Assembly: GCA_002429315.1 (NCBI GenBank)
Contig: DIZC01000045.1
Span: 36,531 to 55,423 of the forward strand
From: Alphaproteobacteria bacterium UBA6038
GTDB taxonomy: Bacteria; Pseudomonadota; Alphaproteobacteria; Micropepsales; Micropepsaceae
Length of the DNA: 18,893 nucleotides
Direction of reading: 5' to 3'
In this document: in pieces, positions 7,375-13,511 of the stretch
How positions within the stretch are numbered: position 1 is the first letter of the stretch
Layout: every line of letters starts with the position of its first letter
Notes under the pieces: model-generated
What the model saw: the letters and a program-made list of their open reading frames with translations, nothing else
The model's database searches: none
What the model was told of the DNA's origin: nothing
Made by a program: the position numbers and the translations under genes

Positions 7375-8619
7375 ATGTCGCAAATCCTTTCTGTCGGCGC
7401 GATCCTGCTCTCCACTATCCTGTTCCTCGGCGGCCAGGGGCTGACGGGAACGCTGTTGCCGGTGCGCGCCCATCTTGCGGAGTTCTCCGACTTCGCGATC
7501 GGCCTGATGGGTTCGGCGTATTTCGCGGGCTTCATCGTCGGCTGCTACGTCGGCCCGCGGCTGCTGGCGCGCGTCGGCCATAGCCGCACATTCGCCGCCG
7601 CCGCAGGTCTCGCCGCCGCCGTCACCCTGACGATGTCGCTCGCCGTCTCCGAGCCCAGCTGGATTCTGCTGCGCGGGCTGTTCGGCTTCGCGGCGGCCAA
7701 CGTCTACATGGTGATCGAAAGCTGGCTGAACGACCGTGCCACCAACCAGACCCGCGGGCGCATCTTCGCCGCCTATCTGCTGGTGAATTTCCTCGGCCTG
7801 ATCGTCGGGCAGTGGTGCTTCATCGCCGGCCGTCCGTCCAGCCCGACATTGTTCATCCTGAGCGCCATCTTCTACGCCCTCTGCCTCATGCCGCTTGGGC
7901 TCACGCGCACCCCGCAGCCCGGCCGGGTCGAGGTCCCGGCCCTGAAACCGATGCGGATGTTCGCCATCTCGCCGGTGGGCGTGGCGGGCTGCGTGGCGGT
8001 GGGTTTCGCCAACGCCGCGTGCTGGACGTTCCTGCCGGTCTATGCCCACGACCAGCACCTCACACGCGGCCTGCTGGCCGGATTCATGAGCGCGTTCACG
8101 CTGGGCGGCGCGCTGGTGCAATTGCCCATCGGCCGCCTATCGGACCGCATGGACCGGCGCGTCATCATCGCCGCTGCCGCAATGGCGGCCGCGCTGCTGG
8201 GCGTCGCGCTGTGGTACTTCGGCGGGCGCAGCAGCACGCTGACGTTGGTTTTGGTGGCGGCGTTCGGGATGGCGGCGCTGCCGGTCTACGGCCTCTCCGT
8301 CGCGCATGCCAACGATCGGCTGCCGCGCGAGAAATTCATCGAGGCGTCCGCGACACTGCTGCTGATCAATGCCCTCGCCTCGACGGTTGGCCCCGTCATC
8401 GCCGCCTCGGTCACCGACCGGTTCGGCATGCCGACGCTGTTCCTGTACACGGCGGCGGTTCACGTCGCGCTGGCGGCATTCGCGGTGGCGCGCATCCGCA
8501 TGGCCGGGTCGCCGCCGCATGGCGAGCCGTTCGAGCCTATGCCGCAACAGGCGTCGCCCACTTCGCTGGAACTCGATCCCCGTGGCGATCACGCCACGCA
8601 GCCTGCGCACGCCGCCTAG
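7375..8619 (+). CDS. MFS transporter, YcaD-like
   Basis: A 414-residue major facilitator superfamily permease, predicted to have twelve membrane helices in the inner membrane. The N-terminal half has QGLTGTLLPVRA (21-32), the loop GPRLLARVGHSRTF (60-73) and the ESWLNDRA segment (115-122) characteristic of YcaD-like proteins; the second half has the motif-A copy GRLSDRMDRR (253-262). The C-terminus is a short hydrophilic tail. The YcaD group is of largely unknown substrate. The gene follows the DedA-like gene by 154 bases, so it probably has its own promoter; a small hairpin (7316-7330) without a T run lies in that gap. No clear ribosome-binding site is seen before ATG 7375. It is convergent with trcR. 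Confidence 0.85.
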   Translation: MSQILSVGAILLSTILFLGGQGLTGTLLPVRAHLAEFSDFAIGLMGSAYFAGFIVGCYVGPRLLARVGHSRTFAAAAGLAAAVTLTMSLAVSEPSWILLRGLFGFAAANVYMVIESWLNDRATNQTRGRIFAAYLLVNFLGLIVGQWCFIAGRPSSPTLFILSAIFYALCLMPLGLTRTPQPGRVEVPALKPMRMFAISPVGVAGCVAVGFANAACWTFLPVYAHDQHLTRGLLAGFMSAFTLGGALVQLPIGRLSDRMDRRVIIAAAAMAAALLGVALWYFGGRSSTLTLVLVAAFGMAALPVYGLSVAHANDRLPREKFIEASATLLLINALASTVGPVIAASVTDRFGMPTLFLYTAAVHVALAAFAVARIRMAGSPPHGEPFEPMPQQASPTSLELDPRGDHATQPAHAA

Positions 8620-8668
8620 CGCGGCAAGGCGCCACCACTGCAATACGTACTGGCGTTCCCGGCCGGCG

Positions 8669-9394
8669 TCAGTCCTGTTCCAGTTCTGCCGACAGGTTGT
8701 ATTCGTCGGAGGCTGGCGCGCCTTCGTCGGGATTGCCGGTGGCCGGCGTTGCAGGTTCCGTAGCCGCGGCTTCGTGCTGCTCGCGGCCGAAGCCGCCGAC
8801 GGTTTCCTCGATCGGCCGCAGGCTCTCGCCGCGCCTGACCGCCTTCTTCACCTGACGGTCCTTGCGCTGGTTGGCGCGCGTGACCGCGAGATCGAGCTCA
8901 AGCTGCGAGCAGAGTCCCAGGGTCACCGGGTCCACCGCCTTGATGTTGGTGGCGTTCCAGTGCGAGCGCTCGCGGATCTTCTGGATGGTCGATTTGGTGG
9001 TGCCGATCAGCTTGATGATGTCGGCATCGGTGAATTCGGGATGGTTGCGCAGGATCCAGTACACCGCGTCCGGCTTGTCCTGCCGCTTGGAGACCGGCGT
9101 ATAGCGCGGCGCCTTCTTGAGCTTCACCGCCGGCATCTTGTGCTTGGGCGCCGCCATCTTGAGGCGTTTGGCCGGGTCCCTTTCCGCCGCCTCGATGGCC
9201 TCGCGGGTGAGCTGGCCGGAGGTCACCGGGTCTTGGCCCTTGATGCCTTTGGCCACGTCCTCGTCGGCAATGCCTTTGACTTCCAGCGGATGCAGGCCGC
9301 AGAAATCGGCGATCTGCTCGAAGGTGAGGGAGGTGTTGTCGATGAGCCAGACGGCGGTGGCCTTGGGCATCAGCGGTGTGGTCTCGACGGCCAT
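8669..9394 (-). CDS. trcR: DUF1013 cell-cycle transcriptional regulator TrcR
   Basis: A 241-residue DUF1013 protein. The Caulobacter member TrcR travels with RNA polymerase and affects cell-cycle transcription. Two helix-turn-helix-like segments are visible: LTFEQIADFCGLHPLEVKGI (23-42) and FTDADIIKLIGTTKSTIQKI (121-140), the latter followed by the conserved RSHWN. Between them is a lysine-rich stretch (about 75-105), and the last 45 residues are an acidic, A/P/T-rich low-complexity tail. ATG 9394 (MAVETT) has AAGGAAA about seven bases upstream and matches the family N-terminus; the longer frame to 9448 is rejected. It is divergent from the P-loop ATPase gene, with a hairpin in the shared leader. 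The family is certain; the mechanism is by homology. Confidence 0.9.
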   Translation of the reverse strand: MAVETTPLMPKATAVWLIDNTSLTFEQIADFCGLHPLEVKGIADEDVAKGIKGQDPVTSGQLTREAIEAAERDPAKRLKMAAPKHKMPAVKLKKAPRYTPVSKRQDKPDAVYWILRNHPEFTDADIIKLIGTTKSTIQKIRERSHWNATNIKAVDPVTLGLCSQLELDLAVTRANQRKDRQVKKAVRRGESLRPIEETVGGFGREQHEAAATEPATPATGNPDEGAPASDEYNLSAELEQD

Positions 9395-9459
9395 GGGTGT
9401 TTCCTTTCCGGGCGGGGCGGCGGCCCCATCCCTTCCTTGAACGTCCAATCATCCAGGGA

Positions 9460-9480
9460 AGGCGGCTGTTTTAGCCGCCT
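9460..9480. promoter_or_regulatory. Hairpin in the trcR / ATPase divergent region
   Basis: AGGCGGCT and AGCCGCCT form a perfect 8-base-pair stem around a GTTTT loop. There is no T run on either side, so this is not a standard terminator. It lies about 66 bases upstream of the trcR start and 41 upstream of the ATPase start, so it could be an operator or an mRNA leader structure. Confidence 0.35.
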
Positions 9481-9521
9481 CGACCCTCGAACGGAAGCGT
9501 TTTCTTGGCCTGGGAGCAGCC

Positions 9522-10121
9522 ATGACCGAAACCGAATATGACCCAGCGAGGGCGCAAGCGGCGGCGGAGAAGTTCGTTGTCGTCACCGGCTGCTCGGGCG
9601 GCGGGAAGTCGAGCCTGCTCGGCGAGCTGGCGGCGCGGGGCTACCGCACCTTTGCCGAGCCGGGACGGCAGATCGTCAAGGAGCAGACGGCAATCGGCCG
9701 GCCGAACATCATCGGGGATGACCCGGTGCTGTTCGGCGAGCTGTGCATCGCCCGCACACTTAACCGGATGATCGAAACGGCGGATGCGCCGGGGCCGGTG
9801 TTCTTCGACCGCACCCACATCGATCCGCTCAGCTACTACGCGCGCAACCCGGCGGACGAGCCGCCGCATTGGCGCCGCGCCGCGGAGGTCTTCCGCTTTC
9901 ATCCGACGGTTTTCTTCGTGCCGCCATGGCCGGAGATTTTCCGCCAGGACGCCGAGCGCCGGCATACGTTCGAAGATGGCCTTGCCGAATACCCGGTGCT
10001 GCTGAAGAACTATCGACGCTTCGGCTACCGGCCGGTGATCGTGCCCAAGGCGCCGATTCCCGCCCGCGCCGATTTCGTGTTGCGGATGCTCTCCGGCACC
10101 CGCGGCGAAAGCAGTTCCTGA
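9522..10121 (+). CDS. P-loop ATP/GTP-binding protein, AAA_28-like
   Basis: A 199-residue single-domain P-loop NTPase. Walker A is GCSGGGKSS (23-31) right after a hydrophobic strand; a Walker B-like strand VFFDRTHID (93-101) carries the acidic residue. The pattern, with GYRTFAEPGRQIV (40-52), an RT-rich middle and a C-terminal YPVLLKNYRRFGYRPVIVP segment, fits the small AAA_28 group of predicted ATPases or kinases related to NadR-type proteins. It is likely cytoplasmic and soluble. Its reaction is unknown. ATG 9522 has GGGAGC six to eight bases upstream. The nearest downstream gene is 144 bases away, so operon membership is doubtful. Confidence 0.75.
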   Translation: MTETEYDPARAQAAAEKFVVVTGCSGGGKSSLLGELAARGYRTFAEPGRQIVKEQTAIGRPNIIGDDPVLFGELCIARTLNRMIETADAPGPVFFDRTHIDPLSYYARNPADEPPHWRRAAEVFRFHPTVFFVPPWPEIFRQDAERRHTFEDGLAEYPVLLKNYRRFGYRPVIVPKAPIPARADFVLRMLSGTRGESSS

Positions 10122-10265
10122 GACAACCGCCGCGGCACCGCAGAGCTTCCTTCTCGAGATTGTTCCACAACGTCGGAGCGCCCTTGGGCGGGGTTTAACA
10201 ACATTGGCCAAGACGGGCGCGGCCCGACCGCCTAATCTTGCGCCCTACGTTTCTGGGCTGCCGCC

Positions 10266-11525
10266 ATGACCGCACCGCAATCGAGCCGGCTCGCGCTCGC
10301 CTTCATCTTCATCACGATGCTGGTCGATACCATCGGGCTCGGCATCATCATTCCCGTTTTCCCGCAGATGATCGCCCAGTTGCGCGGCTATCACGCCGTC
10401 ACGCCGCGGGCGATGAACGAGGCGGCGCAATGGGGCGGCTGGCTCGCGTTCATGTTCGCCGGCGCGCAGTTCCTCTGCGCCCCGTTTATCGGCAATTTGA
10501 GCGACCGGTTCGGGCGGCGGCCGGTGCTCATCGCCTCGCTCTTGGCGCTCGGGCTCGATTATCTGGCGATGGCCATCGCGCCCACCATCGGCTGGCTGTT
10601 CCTCACCCGCACCATTTCCGGCGTGGCCGGCGCAACCTATCCGACGGTCAACGCCTACATTGCCGACGTGACGCCGCCGGAGAAGCGTGCCGCCAATTTC
10701 GGCCTGGTCGGCGCGGCCTTCAGCCTGGGTTTCATCGTTGGTCCGCTACTCGGGGGGTTCCTCGGCGCCTATGGCGCGCGCGTGCCGTTCTTTGCGTCTG
10801 CGGCGCTGGCGCTTGCCAACGCACTGTTTGGCCTCTTGGTGCTGCGGGAATCGCTGCCGCCGGAGAACCGGCGCACATTCGAATGGAAGCGCGCCAACCC
10901 GGTGGGCGCACTGCACGCCATGCGCAGATTTCCCATGATCGTCGGCCTGATCGCCGTGGTGGTGCTGATGCGTCTGGCGCACGACGCCAATCCCATCATC
11001 TTCACCTATTATGTGATGCTCAAATTCCACTGGGACACGAAGATGGTCGGCTACGCGATGATGTTCGTCGGCGCCTCGTTGGCGGTCGTTTACATGGTCC
11101 TCCTGCGCATCGTGATTCCGAAGATCGGCGAAGCGAACGGCGTCTATCTGGGACTGTTTGGCGGCGCGGTGGCGTTCGCCGGCTACGCCTTCGCCACGCA
11201 GGGCTGGGCGATGTTCGTCTGGATGGCGGTGTTCGCGCTGTTCGGCTTTGCCGGGCCCGCGCTGAACGGCATCATGTCGCGGCTGGTGGGCCCGAAGGAG
11301 CAGGGTGAGTTGCAGGGCGCGCTGTCCTGCGTCGGCAGCCTCACGTCGGTGGCCGCGCCGATCGTCCTCACCCAGATCTTCGTTTATTTTACGAGCGCGG
11401 CCGCGCCGGTCTATTTCCCGGGCTCGGCCTTTTTCGTGGCGAGCCTGTGCCTGCTGGGCGCCGTGCTGGTGTTTGTCCGCCTCCGCAGACACCCGGCGGC
11501 GCGAGCAGCCCATGCCGCAGAATGA
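10266..11525 (+). CDS. MFS transporter, TetA (TCR/Tet)-like
   Basis: A 419-residue drug:proton antiporter-type MFS permease with twelve predicted helices. Characteristic features are DTIGLGIIIPVFP in helix 1 (21-33), motif A GNLSDRFGRRPVL between helices 2 and 3 (76-88), and the antiporter motif C region GFIVGPLLGGFLG (155-167). These group it with TetA-like exporters. Such chromosomal homologues are common, and this does not show tetracycline resistance; no TetR-type regulator is adjacent. It is inner-membrane, with a short basic C-terminus. ATG 10266 directly precedes the hydrophobic N-terminus. The 144-base gap before it has no clear promoter or terminator. Confidence 0.87.
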   Translation: MTAPQSSRLALAFIFITMLVDTIGLGIIIPVFPQMIAQLRGYHAVTPRAMNEAAQWGGWLAFMFAGAQFLCAPFIGNLSDRFGRRPVLIASLLALGLDYLAMAIAPTIGWLFLTRTISGVAGATYPTVNAYIADVTPPEKRAANFGLVGAAFSLGFIVGPLLGGFLGAYGARVPFFASAALALANALFGLLVLRESLPPENRRTFEWKRANPVGALHAMRRFPMIVGLIAVVVLMRLAHDANPIIFTYYVMLKFHWDTKMVGYAMMFVGASLAVVYMVLLRIVIPKIGEANGVYLGLFGGAVAFAGYAFATQGWAMFVWMAVFALFGFAGPALNGIMSRLVGPKEQGELQGALSCVGSLTSVAAPIVLTQIFVYFTSAAAPVYFPGSAFFVASLCLLGAVLVFVRLRRHPAARAAHAAE

Positions 11526-11611
11526 CAACCGGCGATTTGGATGAATACTTCCCCGCGCGTCACGCTCGGAGGTGAGCATGACAGAAGGAGGCGAGAAGAG
11601 GTGTGGCGAAC

Positions 11612-11785
11612 CTAGTGGACGCTGGTTCGCAGGCGTTGCAATTCGTCTTTGATGCGGAGTTTTTCTTTCTTGAGGGCGGCGACCCTGATTTCGTCCCAGT
11701 CCGGGTGCGCCATTTCGGCTTCGATCAGTTCTTCCAGTTTCTTATGTTTTTCGCTGAGCTCCTGGATGTGCCCTTGCATCGGCAT
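11612..11785 (-). CDS. YdcH family (DUF465) small protein
   Basis: A 57-residue (or 55-residue) protein reading MPMQGHIQELSEKHKKLEEL, followed by an acidic, lysine-rich helix ending QRLRTSVH. The E/K heptad-like pattern, an AALKKEKLRIKDEL core (about 35-48) and the length match YdcH/DUF465, small coiled-coil proteins of unknown function. Two in-frame starts, ATG 11785 and ATG 11779, each have a GAGGT about six to seven bases upstream because the heptamer ATACCTC is repeated in tandem in the leader (11784-11797). The product is cytoplasmic. It is divergent from ubiX by about 100 bases; a second, dissimilar member of the same family lies just after ubiX. Confidence 0.8.
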   Translation of the reverse strand: MPMQGHIQELSEKHKKLEELIEAEMAHPDWDEIRVAALKKEKLRIKDELQRLRTSVH

Positions 11786-11888
11786 ACCTCATACCTCATC
11801 GGTTGAAGATGGCCGAAATTAGAACACCAAAGACGGCGCTTGTCACGCCCCTCTTCCGCCCATCCCTTATCGCCTGTTAAGAATCGGG

Positions 11889-12509
11889 ATGGCCGGCAGA
11901 GGGGAAAATCCGGGAAAACCGCGGGTTGTCGTGGGGATCAGCGGCGCCTCGGGCGTTGCCTACGGCATCCGGCTGCTGGAGGCGCTGAAGGAGGTGGGGG
12001 CCGAGTCGCACCTCGTCATCACCAAACCCGGCGAGATGACCATCGGCTACGAAACCAAGCTCACCCCCAAAGCGGTCGCAGCGAAGGCCGACCATGTCTA
12101 TGCCGTCGGCGACATCGGCGCCCCGCCGGCATCTGGAAGCTTCCGGACGCAGGCCATGATCGTGGCGCCGTGCTCGGTGCGCACCATGTCGGAGATCGCC
12201 ACCGGCGTAACCACCAACCTGCTCACCCGCGCCGCCGACGTGACGCTCAAGGAGCGCCGCCCGCTGATTCTGCTGGTCCGCGAATCGCCGCTGCATCTGG
12301 GGCATTTGCGCACGCTGGTGCAGCTTGCGGAAATCGGCGCCATCATCCTGCCGCCGGTGCCGGCGTTCTATGCCGAGCCACAATCGATGTCCGATCTGGT
12401 CGATCAAATGGTCGGGCGCATGCTGGACCTGTTGGGATATATTTGGCCGATGCGGCGTTGGGGCGAAGACCTCTCCAAGGGCCGGCGCAAAGGGCCAAGG
12501 CGCGAATGA
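11889..12509 (+). CDS. ubiX: Flavin prenyltransferase UbiX
   Basis: A 206-residue UbiX protein that makes prenylated FMN, the cofactor of the UbiD decarboxylase in ubiquinone synthesis. Motifs are the FMN-binding GISGASG (16-22), ASGSF (81-85), PCSVRTMSEIATG (94-106), RESPLHLGHLR (131-141) and PVPAFY (156-161). The C-terminal tail is basic and disordered (about 188-206). No ubiD is in the window. ATG 11889 is followed by a short variable N-terminus before the conserved core, so the start is reasonable though its ribosome-binding site is weak. The stop overlaps the next gene's start in an ATGA arrangement, so the two are translationally coupled. Confidence 0.93.
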   Translation: MAGRGENPGKPRVVVGISGASGVAYGIRLLEALKEVGAESHLVITKPGEMTIGYETKLTPKAVAAKADHVYAVGDIGAPPASGSFRTQAMIVAPCSVRTMSEIATGVTTNLLTRAADVTLKERRPLILLVRESPLHLGHLRTLVQLAEIGAIILPPVPAFYAEPQSMSDLVDQMVGRMLDLLGYIWPMRRWGEDLSKGRRKGPRRE

Positions 12510-12712
12510 CCGAAGCCGACGAGCAGGCGTTGCGCGCGAAACTCGCAGAACTCTTGCAGGAGCATCGCGACCTTGACGCCGCGATCGTCGCCATGGCCGA
12601 TCAGGGCGTCAAGGACCAACTGCAGATCACCCGGCTGAAGAAGCGCAAGCTGCAGCTGAAAGACCAGATCGCCCGCATCGAGGACGCGCTGCTCCCGGAC
12701 ATCATCGCCTGA
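12506..12712 (+). CDS. YdcH family (DUF465) small protein, coupled to ubiX
   Basis: A 68-residue protein with a helical, charged sequence: ALRAKLAELLQEHRDLDAAI (8-27), then a short turn and LQITRLKKRKLQLKDQIARI (39-58). The HRDLD and LKKRKLQLKDQI signatures are those of YdcH/DUF465. The start ATG overlaps the ubiX stop by four bases, so it is almost certainly co-translated with ubiX. It is cytoplasmic and function unknown. Its stop codon directly abuts the stop of the diguanylate cyclase on the other strand, giving TGATCA with no gap. Confidence 0.85.
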   Translation: MTEADEQALRAKLAELLQEHRDLDAAIVAMADQGVKDQLQITRLKKRKLQLKDQIARIEDALLPDIIA

Positions 12713-13423
12713 TCAGCGCGCCGAGCGCTTGCGCGCGTACATCGCTTCGTCGGCGCGAGCGATGGCGCTTTCGGCCGTGTCGTCGGGTCGAAGCTCGAAG
12801 GCACCATACGAGAAGCAGATGTCGATCTGGCGTCCGTTCCACAGCGCCGGCGAGGCGAACAGGCAGCTCGCCAGCGAACTGGCCTTCGTTTCGGCCTGCG
12901 CCTGATCGGCGTGCGCCAGGATGACGCCGAATTCGTCGCCGCCGAGCCGCGCCACCACATCGCTGTCGCGCACATGCGCCGAAAGTGTATCGGCGAAATG
13001 GATAAGCACCGCATCGCCCGCCGCGTGGCCGTAAGCGTCGTTCACCCGCTTGAACTCATCGAGATCGAAATAGATCAGGCTCGACGCCATGCCGTAGCGC
13101 GACGACAGCCCGATGGCGCGGGTCAGCTCGCGCACGAAGGCGCGTCGGTTGAGCAGCGGCAGCAACTGATCGCGGTCGGCGGAACGCTCCACTTCCGTCA
13201 GCCTGGTCAGCGCGCTCTTCAGCTCGCGGCGGAGCGAGTCCGTCTCACCCATGAGCCGCACCACCGCCTGGCGCGCCCGCGGCGTAAACTCGCTTTCGGG
13301 AATTCCGAGGACCGTGACACCAATACCGGCATCCCGACGCGACGGCTCGACCGGTTCGAGCTTGCGGGCATACGCGGCGGTGCGTCGCAAAGCGGCCGCG
13401 CGCGCCATCCGTTCAACCTTCAT
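12713..13423 (-). CDS. Diguanylate cyclase (GGDEF domain)
   Basis: A 236-residue protein that likely condenses two GTP into cyclic di-GMP. The N-terminal 80 residues are basic and helical, ending in a possible coiled coil (60-80), with no membrane segment. The GGDEF domain follows: DQLLPLLNRRAF (85-96), YFDLDEFKRVND (118-129), GHAAGD (132-137), and the active-site GGDEF (161-165). An inhibitory I-site RDSD (152-155) lies five residues before GGDEF, so product inhibition is expected. DEAMYARKR closes the domain. The open frame extends to 13969 but overlaps the M48 gene; ATG 13423 is the best start, with M6 possible. It lies 88 bases after the M48 stop on the same strand. A CtrA-like site and a palindrome lie just upstream. 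Confidence 0.88.
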   Translation of the reverse strand: MKVERMARAAALRRTAAYARKLEPVEPSRRDAGIGVTVLGIPESEFTPRARQAVVRLMGETDSLRRELKSALTRLTEVERSADRDQLLPLLNRRAFVRELTRAIGLSSRYGMASSLIYFDLDEFKRVNDAYGHAAGDAVLIHFADTLSAHVRDSDVVARLGGDEFGVILAHADQAQAETKASSLASCLFASPALWNGRQIDICFSYGAFELRPDDTAESAIARADEAMYARKRSAR

Positions 13424-13435
13424 CGGCCAATCCGT

Positions 13436-13445
13436 CCCAATTGGG
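13436..13445. promoter_or_regulatory. Palindrome in diguanylate cyclase leader
   Basis: CCCAATTGGG is a perfect 10-base palindrome, extendable to GTCCC/GGGAC arms (13434-13448). It lies about 13 bases upstream of the start at 13423, where it could be an operator or fold over the ribosome-binding region. Confidence 0.25.
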
Positions 13446-13464
13446 GACAGGTAGGCTGCGTTGG

Positions 13465-13480
13465 TTAACAATCCGTTGAC
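13465..13480 (-). promoter_or_regulatory. CtrA-like binding site
   Basis: Read on the minus strand, TCAA, seven bases, then TTAAC (13465-13480) differs from the CtrA consensus TTAA-N7-TTAAC at one base; the right half continues as TTAACCAA, close to the TTAACCAT half-site. It is 42-57 bases upstream of the diguanylate cyclase start. An exact TTAA-rich word can arise by chance, so this is a candidate only. Confidence 0.3.
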
Positions 13481-13511
13481 GGGCGCGCGCGGCGTTAACG
13501 ATTCCGCCTTC

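Noticed and set aside
10266..11525. A tetracycline-resistance determinant
   Set aside because: Motifs only place it among TetA-like MFS permeases; there is no adjacent TetR regulator or mobile context, so resistance is not supported.
11579..11653. Possible 24-residue plus-strand peptide with GGAGG before its ATG
   Set aside because: It overlaps the YdcH gene on the opposite strand, is very short and has no recognisable feature.
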